A stretch of 64,000 nt of DNA from Hippopus hippopus (GCA_946811185.2 OX328107.1:23767587-23831586); one strand, 5' to 3'; counted from the first letter of the stretch, positions 21,293 to 32,298 are shown. Numbers and translations are program-made. The notes: generated by a model from the sequence alone, not told the origin.

Positions 21293-22402
21293 GATAAAAG
21301 CGGAAATCTAGTAGCACAACTACTTGAGCTTGGTTCCATGCAGAAGAGAACACAGTCTAACTTGGGTGATACGCCAGCCTATAATGGTCAATTACAGCAA
21401 TTCTACACACCGGCAGATGGTCAATCCAATGGAAACAGTGCAGGTAGTTTAAACACAGTTGTACAGGATTACCTGGCCAAACGTGGTCTTGATCAAATTG
21501 TATGGATGAACAGTCTTGATGCAGGCAAGAGAACGACACCGGAGCACGCAGCTGAAAGTTTTAATGTATTTGGTGAACTCCTGCAGCCTCTCCTCAAGCG
21601 TAATGTCCCTTTACAAGTAGAACTACGGGGTGAAATCTGGGACTCTGACTTCTGGAAGAGAAAAACAAATGGGTTGCAGAATGAAAACTTTTACATGCCT
21701 ATGACTAAAAAATCGAACAATGACGCTGACATCCTTTGGTTTCCCTTCAAGAGAAGCAAGTTTCTAGAAGCAGGTACAGCCGAAGAGAGCTCCCGATCTG
21801 GAAACCCTTTCTATATACCTGGAGGTGGAGAAAGTGAACGTTCACTCATTGACTTTCCCCCTTTCAAACGTCTCTCCCCTAGTCAAGGTTTTAAAAGTGT
21901 TAACAATGGCATTAAACGAACAGACAATAAAATTCACCCTGTAGCTAGAGAGCAGAACTCCAATTTTGAGGATAGTCCACTCTTTTGGCCGCTTATCAGC
22001 ACCGGCAAGGAACAAAAACGAAATGGACAGTTTCTGAAATCTTCGAAGGTAGCAAGAGCCAATGCGCGTAATGAACCTTTGATAAACGCGGTTTCCTGGT
22101 TTCCGGCGGAAGCAAGTAGACTAAGTCCCAAAAGATCTTGGCGCAATCCACCGAAATCGGAACTAAATGATTTCAAACTAGCCGCTGATGACTTAAGTGA
22201 CAACAATGACATCTGGTCCTTGTGGGGAGCAAAAAGGTCAACTGGCGGTGAACTCAATGTCAAGGACTTAGAGTCTCTTCTATCGAAACTGAATTTGCAC
22301 CGGGAAGCCAAAAGTAATCGGAGGGTGGCGATGTTGCATCCTCTTGCGAAGGCAGTGATGAGCTCACTTGGAAATATGGATATTGACCACAAAGTTATAT
22401 AG
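21293..22402 (+). CDS. Prohormone exon 3: multi-peptide precursor of unknown family
   Basis: Acceptor CATCTATTTCAG ends at 21292. The exon is open for 369 codons to TAG at 22400-22402; with exons 1 and 2 the protein is about 424 residues. It should enter the secretory pathway and be cut by prohormone convertases. Eleven Lys-Arg sites plus one KK and one RR divide it into pieces of 8-45 residues. One site is GKR, predicting the amidated peptide GLDQIVWMNSLDA. Many pieces end in aromatic residues directly before KR: EIWDSDFW, DADILWFPF, SLIDFPPF; another is DIWSLWGA. No cysteine is present in the processed region, so no disulfides. The peptides are not near-identical copies, unlike FMRFamide or pedal-peptide precursors. 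I do not recognise the family. An egg-laying-hormone-like or other diverged neuropeptide remains possible. Confidence 0.75.
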   Translation, partial: DKSGNLVAQLLELGSMQKRTQSNLGDTPAYNGQLQQFYTPADGQSNGNSAGSLNTVVQDYLAKRGLDQIVWMNSLDAGKRTTPEHAAESFNVFGELLQPLLKRNVPLQVELRGEIWDSDFWKRKTNGLQNENFYMPMTKKSNNDADILWFPFKRSKFLEAGTAEESSRSGNPFYIPGGGESERSLIDFPPFKRLSPSQGFKSVNNGIKRTDNKIHPVAREQNSNFEDSPLFWPLISTGKEQKRNGQFLKSSKVARANARNEPLINAVSWFPAEASRLSPKRSWRNPPKSELNDFKLAADDLSDNNDIWSLWGAKRSTGGELNVKDLESLLSKLNLHREAKSNRRVAMLHPLAKAVMSSLGNMDIDHKVI

Positions 22403-22420
22403 AGTTACTGATGAGCTATT

Positions 22421-22432
22421 GTGAAGGTAAGT
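22421..22432 (+). promoter_or_regulatory. Possible splice donor in the prohormone 3'UTR
   Basis: GTGAAGGTAAGT, 24 bp after the stop, is a consensus donor. A 3'UTR intron would be close enough to the stop not to trigger nonsense-mediated decay. Confidence 0.4.
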
Positions 22433-22456
22433 TTTAAAGTTGTTCTTGCAGACCAT

Positions 22457-22560
22457 ATGGATCAACTTAGACTGCTTTTTGCCGACAGTGTAACTTATAA
22501 TCAGACCGCACACGAAATGCAGTCTGGTTTGATCAGTCTATACTATTCGCTTTGTTGTTA
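22457..22560. repeat. Degenerate family B/C core
   Basis: CAGACCGCACACGAAATGCAGTCTGG region at 22502-22527 with outer arms decayed. Confidence 0.45.
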
Positions 22561-22781
22561 ATAGTTTGGCAAAAAATCGCTTGAAATTGCAGTGCTGTTC
22601 TTTTTAGCTATGACTTAAAGAGTTCACATGACTTTATGTAGCTCTGTAATAGTTAAAGGAGCATAACTCTAGATTTGGCTTATGTTTGCTTTGTTGGAAG
22701 AAAAACTTCAAAACACTAATCCGTTGACTCTACCAACCAAGCTATCCAGACAAACAGTGTTTTTCTGTGTTCAAAATATAA

Positions 22782-22787
22782 AATAAA
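22782..22787 (+). promoter_or_regulatory. AATAAA, possible prohormone poly(A) signal
   Basis: First AATAAA after the stop, 380 bp downstream, in an A-rich stretch. It would serve if the 3'UTR is not spliced. Confidence 0.35.
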
Positions 22788-22789
22788 AG

Positions 22790-23344
22790 TATAAATGATG
22801 GTACACAATGCGTGGACAAAATATTTTCATCTCAGGGTAAGTGTATTTCTACGCAGCTCCATTTATTACGAGCGTTGTCAACTCATCAAGACGAAATGAA
22901 ACAGTCTTATTGAGAAAGGAAAAACAATGCCGTGAAATAATTTTTGTTTATAACAGCCCTTCAACAGCTTCCGTTTTTGGTTAGTATTTCACCATAGTGA
23001 AAAAATATTACTAAAATAAACCCAATTTCTTTTTATACAGGTTTAATATTCGCCGTAGATTTTCCTATGATTTGACGAGCCATCTAACCGCCTCACCGTT
23101 GTTGTGTCGAATTGCTGTGTAATTCTTCATATTGTAATAGTCTGTTCTGCTATTAAAGTATTTTTCCCACATCACTTACCGTGTTTGTATCAAGTAAAAG
23201 CCCTAAATAAACTCAGGACCCTTTTTGCCTCCTACTTAATAATTTTGACCTTTTCCCGTCGTCCGTCATCTTCAAAAATAGTTGTTTATGTATTAGATTT
23301 CTTTCATCAGGCTCGATTCCTACCCGCGGCGGTGGGCAAGCCCT
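22790..23344. other. No feature recognised
   Basis: No repeat family or splice-bounded exon is evident. Confidence 0.35.
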
Positions 23345-23590
23345 GTTTGTTTCTTTCGTTGGTTGTTGGTTCGGTTGTTGGTTTGTTTGATTGTTTTCAT
23401 GCCATTGCTTTATAGGCCTACGATTCCCTGCGGTAGGTATACATATGCATGCTGTCCTGAAGGTTCTTTTACCAGTACCTTGCCCAACATTCTTTACAAT
23501 AAGCCACTGGCAACCTTCTCACATAAACAACGTCAAACAAAGTTCAGCGGTGAGAAAAGAATGATTCCTGTCGCAGTGACTAGCATAAAC
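23345..23590 (-). mobile_element. SINE group 1, tRNA head missing
   Basis: GTTGGTTCGGTTGTTGGTTT tail (reversed), CCAGTACCTTGCCCAACATT, TAAGCCACTGGCAACCTTCT and CAGCGGTGAGAAAAGAATGA match the reversed body of the 41.8 kb copy. It stops where the family B element starts. Confidence 0.65.
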
Positions 23591-23797
23591 GCTTAGGCTG
23601 CTAAGCGCGACTCAAGGACCTTTTGCGGACAATGTAGATCAAGATTAGACTGCACAGAACTTGCAGTCTGATTTTTGATCCACAGTTTCTGACAAGGAGA
23701 TATGTTGCCCCCATCCCCCCCCCCCCCCCCGAAAATGAAAGGGTTTTCACTGTCGGCTTGAAAGTTTCATTCCACTTATTTAGCTGAAAAAGGGTTA
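23588..23797 (+). repeat. Family B element with poly-C expansion
   Basis: CTTAGGCTGCTAAGCGCGAC at the left, AAAAAGGGTTAA at the right, core GATTAGACTGCACAGAAC. A run of about 18 C has grown at 23716-23733, where other copies have 6-8. Confidence 0.8.
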
Positions 23798-23895
23798 ATC
23801 CTGGGACAGAACTTGGCCGAGCAGGGAGACGAACCTTTGACCGCTTGATCCCAAGCCTACCCTTTCAAAGACACATTCCACCAATTGAACCATAT

Positions 23896-24124
23896 TTAAC
23901 TCTTTACCAAACGACAAAATGTTAGACTTGTCCAAATTCAAAGCATTTGCAGACAACAAAATAAACGTCACTCAAAAATTGAAACTTGACTTTATAAGAG
24001 TAAAAAACATTGTGGGCAAAGGAGAAAATGCTGGTTACCAGCATTTTCTCCTTTTCCCGCAATGTTTTCAAAAGGCTTCTTCCTCTGGGTCGTAAAAACC
24101 AGGGATTGTTTGGTAGAGGGTTAA
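23896..24124 (+). repeat. Family A element, complete
   Basis: TTAACTCTTTACCAAACGAC at the left and TTTGGTAGAGGGTTAA at the right. Near-perfect core GGAGAAAATGCTGGTTACCA. Both TTAA flanks are present. Confidence 0.9.
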
Positions 24125-24429
24125 GGACAAGTTTTTGTCTTCCAATGCTTCTAAAGTGGACAAGTCATGAAGTTTTTCGTAAAAAAAAAACACATGTTTG
24201 GAGAGAGGGAAGCAATCTGTACTTCGTGTGTTGTCGCCTCGCCAAATTGCCCCATTAGACACGAATTTAGGTTTTGCAGTATTAGAAACTCATTATTTCC
24301 CGTGGCAAATTTGCCGCATAGGCTTATGACGACGGGCTCTTAAAATGTGCTATTAGTGTAAGGCTTAACAAGCAAACCATGTGGAAAAAAATCAGTGTTT
24401 TCCGCCACTTTCAACACGGTGAGAGCTCA

Positions 24430-24575
24430 CATATTCATAACAAATATATCCTGGATTTCAACAGTACTAGACTAAGGATCTGAAGTGTCTTGCTCATGGA
24501 CACTCTAACGAAAAACCCAGTGATTCTAGTCAGGCCCGAATCGGGTGCCTCTAGGTTTACGAGACCTACACTTTA
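24430..24575 (-). mobile_element. SINE group 2 fragment
   Basis: CAACAGTACTAGACTAAGGA, CTTGCTCATGGACACTCTAA and AAACCCAGTGATTCTAG match the reversed body of the 61.5 kb copy. Confidence 0.55.
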
Positions 24576-24699
24576 CCATCGGACAACGCAGGACACCAAC
24601 CCCCCCTCTCCCATTTTTCAAGAGAGCTCTTTACGAGCAATTTTCCTATTATCAAAATTGCTGCAAAACTTGCGACTCTACCGCAATTATTTCAATCAT

Positions 24700-24912
24700 T
24701 TAACCTTTAACACAACGAACCTGAGAAAGAAGGCTTTTTGTTGTGGGAAAAGGAGAAAATGCTGGTAATCAAAATACTATATTCTCCTTTTCCCCCAGTG
24801 TTTTCTGTCATATCAATAACAGAAATCATCATTTGAGCTACATTTATTTTGTCGTCTGCAAATGCTTTCAGTTTGGCACAGTCCAAAAGTTTGTCTTTTG
24901 GTCAAAGGTTAA
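24700..24912 (-). repeat. Family A element, reverse orientation
   Basis: TTTAACCTTTAACACAACGA at the left, core GGAGAAAATGCTGGTAATCA, and arm TTTGTCGTCTGCAAATGCTT to GGTCAAAGGTTAA. Confidence 0.75.
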
Positions 24913-25039
24913 TGGTGGTTTATTCTAAATCATCTTCTCTTTTTCTTTTTCTGTCTCTTTCGTCGTTTTTCATCTAGCATTCAAGATATTAGCACATTAA
25001 AAAGCCAAGCACAAACTTTGTCAATTTTTTAGACAATGT

Positions 25040-25130
25040 AAATCGAGATCAGGCTGCATTTGGCAGACAGTGTAGATCAAGATCAGACTGCACGGAATAT
25101 GCAGTTTGATCTTTGATCTTCAGTATCAGT
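25040..25130. repeat. Degenerate family B/C core
   Basis: GATCAAGATCAGACTGCACG facing TGCAGTTTGATCTTTGATC at 25075-25119. Confidence 0.5.
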
Positions 25131-25284
25131 TGTTTGGTTATCATTTTCTGGTAAAGGCATTTTTGAAATTGAGACAGTTTTGTCCCTTTTCTTGATCGGG
25201 CGCATTTCGTTGATTTAACGCCCGAGCTTCCGGGCATCTGCCTGGATACGCGCCTGCTAGAGAAAACGTATAATTGAAAATAAA

Positions 25285-25553
25285 TGAGCCAAGCTCTGTC
25301 AAAAGGGGGCTTAATGCATCTGCGAAAAGTATCGACCCAGGTCAGCCTGCGCAGTCCGCACAGGCTGACCTGAGCCGAAACTTTTCGCTATGCGTCAATT
25401 TTCTGTATGTCTAAGGATCACTCTACCTCCTGATTCAATTGGTTGTTGGACAAAATGAATTGTATAGATCCATGATTATGTGATAGCTTGCTTGGTATAA
25501 TGCATCACGGAGATGCATTAAGCCCCCTTTTGCCAGAGTGTGGCTCAAATTTA
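25285..25553 (+). repeat. Family D element (reference copy)
   Basis: Left end TGAGCCAAGCTCTGTCAAAA GGGGGC, right end GCCCCCTTTTGCCAGAGTGT GGCTCA: inverted ends of about 35 bp including CTTAATGCATCT. The inner hairpin is CCCAGGTCAGCCTGCGCAGT facing CAGGCTGACCTGAGC. The spacer has the recurring ATTTTCTGTATGTC and TGATAGCTTGCTTGGTA. No coding capacity: a non-autonomous inverted-repeat element. Confidence 0.85.
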
Positions 25554-25559
25554 TTTAAA

Positions 25560-25630
25560 AAAAAAAATAAAGACATGCAAGAAGAAGGAGAAGAAGAAGG
25601 ACAAGAAGAAGAGGAAGAAGACAAAAGATG
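25560..25630 (+). repeat. GAA/GAAG-rich simple repeat
   Basis: Run of AAGAAGGAGAAGAAGAAGGA type triplets next to the D element. Confidence 0.6.
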
Positions 25631-26139
25631 ATGCAAAAATCACTCTACACTTCATATAACGTCGGACGTAAATTTATACCAGCTGAGAACACAATAAATA
25701 TGGGAGAACGTTCGAAAGAAAAATGCGTAAAAGAATAACTGTCAGTTTATGTATCTTGTTTTGTCTACAAATCATTCCGCTAATATAAGTCTAGACGGTG
25801 CTTGTTTACAATGGCACTTTCTTAAATCGACTTAACACCCCAAAGTCTCCTTATAAAGTCATTGCAATGGTTAACAGAAATATTTTCTTCCAGTTAACTT
25901 GTTTATACTTTTTGCCACATACTACTCCCCAGACCCTTTCCAAGATCATTACATTCCCCCCCCAGAAGAGAGTGAAAAGGATTGGGGACGTTGAATATCG
26001 TTCTGGATACAAATAAGGAAAACAATTTCTCATTATAAGCATCTTTACCATGTGTCACAATGTTTTCAAACGTGTATGGCTTTCAAAACGAGTTTGTCAA
26101 AAATGCGCATGTATTGGTAAAATGTAAATTTTATTGCAG

Positions 26140-26140
26140 A

Positions 26141-26224
<84 letters not shown>

Positions 26225-26232
26225 GAGACAGA
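26140..26232 (+). repeat. Microsatellite GA then GACA
   Basis: About 40 bp of GA dinucleotides grading into about 12 GACA tetramers. Confidence 0.9.
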
Positions 26233-26299
26233 GGATTAAGGAGATACAAATGCGGTTAATGATATCGAGATCCTTTTATCAGAATAACGTATGACTAAT

Positions 26300-26527
26300 A
26301 TGTAACTCTTTACCAAACGACAAAAATTGAGATTTGTCAAGATTGAAAGGATTTGCAAAAGACAAATTATATGTAGCTCACGAGATATTGTTTGTCTCGT
26401 AATTGTAGAAAACATTAAGGGAAAAGGAGAAAATGCTGGTTACCAGCATTTTCTCCTTTTCCCAGAATGTTTTCAAAAGCCGTCGTCTTCAGGATCATTA
26501 AAAACGGCTTGTTTGATAAAGGGTTAA
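26300..26527 (+). repeat. Family A element
   Basis: TAACTCTTTACCAAACGACA at the left, GTTTGATAAAGGGTTAA at the right, core perfect over GGAGAAAATGCTGG and its mirror. Confidence 0.85.
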
Positions 26528-26744
26528 TTCAATTGTTTTTTCCGAATTGCTGATTTCTTCCCCTAATTGATTTGGTTCAACAAACAGATGTGTACACGTA
26601 ATTTAGAAATCAATAGATTGAAATCTAAAATTATAATGAAGATCCAGGCAACTTGGTGCTGAATTGGCTCAGAAGTTGTAAGAAATGAAAATCATTGCTT
26701 AAATGTAAAATATTATTAATCAATTCTAGATTTAAGATACCTTT

Positions 26745-26815
26745 TTTTACTATTATTATTATTAGTAGTAGTAGTATCATGTCGTCGTCGTAGTAGTAGT
26801 TGTTGTTGTTGTACA
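26745..26815 (+). repeat. Trinucleotide microsatellite TTA/GTA/GTC/GTT
   Basis: Consecutive triplet runs ATTATTATTA, GTAGTAGTAG, GTCGTCGTCG and GTTGTTGTTG. Confidence 0.85.
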
Positions 26816-27019
26816 ATGTTAAGAGTCACAAATACTGTAAGTAAAATATAACTTTTGAATTTAAAATCAGGAGATGTATATGTCATACCCTGTAAAAAGA
26901 AATCAATATAAAAAAGCGTTGCCCATCTTTTAAGGAAATTTCAAATAGTTGTTTCTGTTGTTGTTATTTTTGATGATGATGAGTAGTTTTACGACAATTT
27001 ATTGTCAAGGTTCAAATGG

Positions 27020-29010
27020 ATTAGGTTATAGAAAAACAGAGACTTCTTCGATTTAAGACAAAATAGGATGCTGTAAAACAAGATTTTTTGTAAGACGGAG
27101 TTTTGTATTATTCAAGATAGAATTGGATGTTGTAAGATAAAGCCAGGATGAAATGGAATTTTGTAAGACGCAGCCTGGTATCACTCAGTATAGAATCGGA
27201 TGTTGTGAGATTATACCTTGTATCATACCAGTTAGAGTTAGAATGGGATATTGTAAGATGAAGTCTTAATTTTTTTCAAGGTGAAATGGGAATTTTAGGC
27301 AAAGCTTTGTATCCTTCAAGAAAGAATGGGATAATGTGAGATAAAGCTTTCTATTATTCAAGATAGAGCGGGTTGCTGTATGACTGAGCCATGTATTATT
27401 CAAGATAATTAAAGGTAGAGATGGCTGCATCATCGAAGATGGAACAGGATAATGTAGGTATTATTTATGTATTATTTAAGATAGAATGAGATGCTTTTAA
27501 ATGAAGCCTTGAATTATTCAATGTGAAACTGGATGCTATGCGACAAAGCCTTGTATTATTCAAGATACAATAGGATGTTGTAAGTGTTGTAAGTCAAAGA
27601 TATATATAAATCAAGATAGAATAGGATTTTGTGAGATGAAGCTTTTTACTGCTCAAGATAGATTGGAATGTTGTAAGATAAAGCTTTGTATCCTATAGTA
27701 AAATGTAAGACACAGCTTTGAATTGTCCAAGTATTAATGGAATGCCATTAAATGAAGCTTTACTTATGATTTAAGGTAGTTATGGATGTTGTAAGACAAA
27801 GCCTTCTAAATTCTAAAAATTGAGATACAATGGGACGTTGTTAGATATTTTTTGTATTATTCAAGATAGAACGAGATGTTGCCAGATAAAGCTTTGTATT
27901 ATTCAAGATAGAATGGAATGTATGTATTATTCAAGATAGAATGGAATGTAGTTAGGTAAAGCTTTGTATTATTCAAGATAGAATGGGATGTAGTTAGATA
28001 AAGCTTCGTATTAATAGAGATAGAATGGGAAAATGTTATATTAAAGTTTGTATTGTTCAAGAAAGAATGGAATGTTGTTAGGTAAAGCTTTTTATAACTG
28101 AAAAAGAATGGAACGCTGTAGGATAAATTTTGAATTATTCAAGGTAGAATGGAATTTTGGAAGATAGAACAGAAGGTTGTTAGATAAAGCTTTAAACTGT
28201 TCAAGAAAGACTTGATTATTGTTAGATAAAGCGTTATATTATCCAAGAAAGATTGGAATGTCGTAGGATCAAGCTCTGTATCGTTCAAGATAGAAATGAA
28301 TGTTGTTTCATAAAGCGTTCTTTTACTCAAGATAAAAAAGGATTGTTGTTGGATAAAGCTTTGTATTACTAAAAAAAGAATGGGATGTTATTAGATAAAG
28401 CTTTATATTATTCAAGAAAGGATGGAAAGTTGTAGGATAAAGCATTGTTTTATTCAAGTTGAATAAAATATCGTTAGATAAAGGTTTGTATTGTTCAAGA
28501 TAGAGTGAAATGTTTTCAGATAAAGTTTGTATCATTTAAAATAGATTGAGATGTTATTCGATAAAGCTTTCTATTGTTCAAGATAGAATGGGATGTTGTT
28601 TATTAAAGCTTTGTATTATTCAAGATAAAATGAGATGCTATTCCATAAAGCTTTGTATTGTTCAAGGTAGCACTGGATGTCGTAGATAAAGCTTTGTATT
28701 GTTTAAGATAGAATGGCAATTCGTTACATAAAGTTTAGCATTATTCAAGATAGAATGAGATGCTGTAAGATAAAGCTATGTATAAATCAAGAAAGAATAG
28801 GATCTTGTAAGATGAATCTTTGTATTATTCAAGGTAGAGGTGGATGATGCAAGATACAACTTTGTTTAGTTCAAGAAAGAACGAGATGCTGCAGGATAAA
28901 GCCTTGTGATATTCAAGACAGAATGGTATCTTTAAGATAAAGACTTGCATTTTTCAAGAAAGAATTGGGTGCTATTAGATATAACTTTTTCAAGATAGGA
29001 TCAACCTGGA
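27020..29010 (+). repeat. Two-kilobase minisatellite, period about 50 bp
   Basis: About 40 imperfect units of the type GATAAAGCTTTGTATTATTC then AAGATAGAATGGGATGTTGT, unit length roughly 48-55 bp. Units are cleanest between 27840 and 28800 and decay outwards. Open frames on the minus strand here follow from the periodic sequence. Confidence 0.85.
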
Positions 29011-29249
29011 TGGAAGAGAGCATTGAACAACAACGCCGTGTTATTGCTAATCTAAATTAAATAGAGCTTTCTAAGGCAAAGCAATGTAAAGTATTTTAAT
29101 CGAATGAAGAATTGTAAATTAAATACCAGGAAAGTTTTAAAAGTGAACATTTTTTACCGTTAAACAAAGCTTTGTAAAATGAGGATTTTTTTTTTTTCTT
29201 CGTCTTCTTTTTTTTCCTTAGTCAGAATCAAATCCACCCTCATTGTTGC

Positions 29250-29465
29250 CAATTAATCCCGTGTTTTTTATGACCCTGTGAAAGACAATTTTGAAAACAA
29301 CTAAAGGAAAGGGAAAATTGGAATGTATCAGCATTTTCCCTCTTCTCACGATTCTTTTCCTCCCTATTCATCTATAGACGAATTTTATCATTTTGGTCGC
29401 ACTTAATTTGTTGTCTCTATATTGTTTTCAATTTGGAAAAGTGTAAAAAATTGTCTTCGGGTTAA
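29250..29465 (-). repeat. Family A element sharing TTAA with a B element
   Basis: Begins AATTAATCCCGTGTTTTTTA, weak core near 29300-29345, and ends GTCTTCGGGTTAA. The last TTAA is the first TTAA of the B element. Confidence 0.65.
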
Positions 29466-29674
29466 CCCTTAGGCTGCTAAGCACGACTGAAGGACCTTTT
29501 GTGGACAATGTAGATCAAGATCAGACTGCACAGAACGTGCAGTCTGATCCTTGATCTACACTGTCCGAAAAGGAGATATCCCCCCCCAAAAAAAACCCCT
29601 TGAAACAGCAAAATTTGGTTTTTTAACATCGGCTTAAAAGTTTCATTTCACTTATTTAGCAGGCTAAGGGTTAG
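29462..29674 (+). repeat. Family B element
   Basis: TTAACCCTTAGGCTGCTAAG at the left, TTTAGCAGGCTAAGGGTTAG at the right, and a perfect core GATCAGACTGCACAGAACGT with its mate. Confidence 0.85.
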
Positions 29675-30002
29675 ATCTATATTTCTAGATAATTACAGAC
29701 AGTTTTTAAAATGGTGTTTTAGCCTTATCTCCGGAACCAAATTCGCAGCAAATATCTTTCCTCGTTTAATATGGATTATTGACGTAAACTAGGGTATATA
29801 TATATGAACGCATATGGAACATTATGGCAAAAGGAGAAACAGTAACTGCTCTTTGTAAGCTACGAAATTTTCCCACGATTTATTCAAGCCTTTTTGCCCA
29901 AAGGCGTTAAGGATATGATTGCTTGTTAAATACTCACCCATTACGTTACGGAGCAACTCATCTATGCTTATTTCGACAACTATCAATAATAATGCCAACA
30001 AA

Positions 30003-30512
30003 TGAGTCATGCTTTGTGAAAAAGGGGTTTAATGCCTTTGCAAAAGTATCGACTAGGATTACCTTTCACTAAACTGCGTAGATTAACCCATTTTTTTTTG
30101 GGGGGGGGGATGGGGCGGGAAAGATTGAATGTACTTACATACGATCTCTGCTTTACCCTAAGGTATGACCCGGAGTAAAGTTATGTACTCAAATCCTAAA
30201 GTTGTGTAGTTAGTGAAACTTGTTGAAATTCAGACTTAATATATACGTGCTTACCTAAATTACGTACGCAAATTTTATGCGTAGGCAGTTTAGTAAAAGG
30301 TACCCTAGGTCTGCTTGCGCAGTCCGCTTATGCTGACCTGAGTCAAAAATGTTTCGTATTTGTAAATTTTCCACTTGTCAAAGGACCAGTCTTGCCCATG
30401 ATTCAGTCCGTTTCATGACGAAATGGATTTCATTGATCCGTGAATATTATTATGACTTGCTTGGCACAATGCATTACGAAGATGTATTACACCCCATTTT
30501 CACAGAGCATGG
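30003..30512 (+). repeat. Family D element split by another element
   Basis: Left part TGAGTCATGCTTTGTGAAAA to TATCGACTAGG (30057). Right part from CTAGGTCTGCTTGCGCAGTC (30305) to CATTTTCACAGAGCATGGTT. The gap is the element listed next. Confidence 0.75.
30058..30304. mobile_element. Inverted-repeat element inserted in family D
   Basis: Ends ACCTTTCACTAAACTGCGTA and TAGGCAGTTTAGTAAAAGGT are inverted with two mismatches. CTAGG occurs on both sides (30053-30057 and 30305-30309) and is a good candidate for a 5-bp target duplication. No coding capacity. I see no second copy in the window. Confidence 0.65.
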
Positions 30513-30874
30513 TTCAGAAATAATATGTTCGGAAAAAAAAAAAACATAAGAGAGATTGATAAAAAATATTCCTTCAAGACCGAGAAGCCAGAAGGCTCTA
30601 TAGATAAATATTGGCGATAGCTACTGGTGATAGAGATTTCCATCGTTTGGTAAAAGATACTAGTTACAGGCAGAATATTGGTCCACAGCTTCGGTCACCC
30701 TGCCAGTTGGAATATTGTTCTGGTGTGATCTATATCAGCAGCAAGGTAAATACTCTATGGCGTTGTGTGTTTTTCGAAAAATAGTTCGGTGATTTCAAGA
30801 CTTTTTTTTATGTTGGCCGTCTCTCTTTCTCTCTATCTTCTATTTTTTTACCCATCATTCTTCTTTTACGCCGA

Positions 30875-31150
30875 GCCTATTGGCTTACTCGCTTATGGGA
30901 CTTATTTTTTGTACCAGGGGTCGTTGGTTCATTTCTCAGCTCGACCAAATTCTTTTATAGGATTTTATGATAGTCGATGAGACAGGATTCACCCCTCTAG
31001 GACTGCTGAACATTCTTTGTGACAAAAAAAGCAGGTAATGGCTTGCAGAGATTGTTGTGCGGGATACCCGTAAAAGAAACCCTAGGAAAGCATGAAATAG
31101 CTAATATTAAAAACGGCATTAAGCACAAAGCAATCAATCTTTTTCTGGTA
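30875..31150 (+). mobile_element. SINE group 1 copy, diverged
   Basis: GCTTACTCGCTTATGGGACT and GTCGTTGGTTCATTTCTCAG stand at the A- and B-box positions. Body markers AGCAGGTAATGGCTTGCAGA, CCTAGGAAAGCATGAAATAG and AAAACGGCATTAAGCA follow. Confidence 0.6.
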
Positions 31151-31689
31151 AACATTTTACTGTGATTTAATTCCGAGTGGGTTTTTTTTTTTTTACAGGC
31201 TATCAAAAAATATTAGATCTACAAATTTCACAAAGGGAAAAAAACTTGCTGGAAAGGAACATATTCTTAATCAGTATGAGCTCAGTTTAAAAATAGCCGG
31301 CAGTGTGTCAGCACAAACGACATTTGCACATACATAGAGAAAACAAATGAAGGGGTAAAATCAATAATATAGATTAAAAATTGTATGATTGACAATTATA
31401 TAGATCTAATGGTCTAACATAGTATATTTGTAGAACTTTTTTAAGATTAAGAAACTGGCATTATTCGTTTCTATCGATTCGTCTAATAACTTTAAAGAAA
31501 AATCAACACTTCTGACAGTAATTGATTAAAAATAAGAATAATGAAAAAGATTTTAATGAATAATGGATGAAGAATCAGACCTCTTTGGATTCCGATCTTA
31601 ACTCAAATGCAAACTATGTATATTTCGATAAATTAATTTAAGTATTTTGTTATCTTTGAAAAATTTAAGTTTTTAGATTTTTCTGCAGG
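31150..31689. other. No feature recognised
   Basis: Very AT-rich, no repeat family or exon seen. Confidence 0.35.
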
Positions 31690-32030
31690 AGGCCACCGCC
31701 AATATTAATTTGTCAGATATTCTTGTCTAAGATTAGCGTATTTCGGACAGACAAGAAGAAGGTTATATTCGTCATCGAAAAAGTTTATATTGTGTGTACA
31801 GAGCTCATATAACCGATTTTCCTTTGTGACGTGCAGGTGTCTTCCCTTTTCGATGAGTAGATCTAGTTCATGTGACCATAATCTAAAATTTGCCAGAAAT
31901 ATTATATTTTTTTTATCAGTTATTAACGAAAGATACTCTTCAATCAACCGCATGGAAAACATTTCGATAAAGGAGCTATCTCCTAAATATAAATCGTCTT
32001 CATGTGGAAACAGAAATATCCTTATATGGT
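31690..32030 (-). pseudogene. Non-LTR retrotransposon ORF2 end, fragment
   Basis: On the minus strand, RLWSHELDLLIEKGRHLHV then NINFFDDEYNLLLVCPKYAN LRQEYL resembles the C-terminal segment that follows the reverse transcriptase in many non-LTR elements (region with C..., E.H/N, CP.Y, LR). The catalytic domains are absent, so this is a 5'-truncated relic. Confidence 0.55.
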
Positions 32031-32069
32031 CAGTCTGTTTGACCAGCTTGAAAATTCAGCAATCTACAC

Positions 32070-32298
32070 GTCAACTCTACCAGACGACAAAAGTTTACAC
32101 TTATCCAAATTGAAAGCATTTGCAGACGATAGATTAAATATATCTCAAATGACGGGGTATGTCTTTGAGAGGGCAAATAAAGCATTGTCGGAAAAGGAGA
32201 AAATGTTGATCAATAGATTTCCCTTATTTTCCTACAATGTTTTCAAAAGCCTTTTTGTCTGGAATCTTTAAACAAGGGATTGTTTTCTAAAGGGTTAG
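32070..32298 (+). repeat. Family A element
   Basis: Left arm CAACTCTACCAGACGACAAA, core GGAGAAAATGTTGATCAATA, right end TTTTCTAAAGGGTTAG. More diverged than most. Confidence 0.7.

Noticed and set aside
21934..22392. Minus-strand frame of 152 codons
   Set aside because: Shadow of the prohormone exon; the plus strand has splice site, dibasic sites and the longer frame.
28139..28535. Two repetitive minus-strand frames (Leu/Thr/Phe/Asn rich)
   Set aside because: Produced by the 50-bp minisatellite; no start context, splice sites or known motif.
30560..30745. Possible exon ending AGCAAG/GTAAAT with a Cys-containing frame
   Set aside because: Only the donor is convincing; the frame has a stop close upstream, and no partner exon in phase could be placed.
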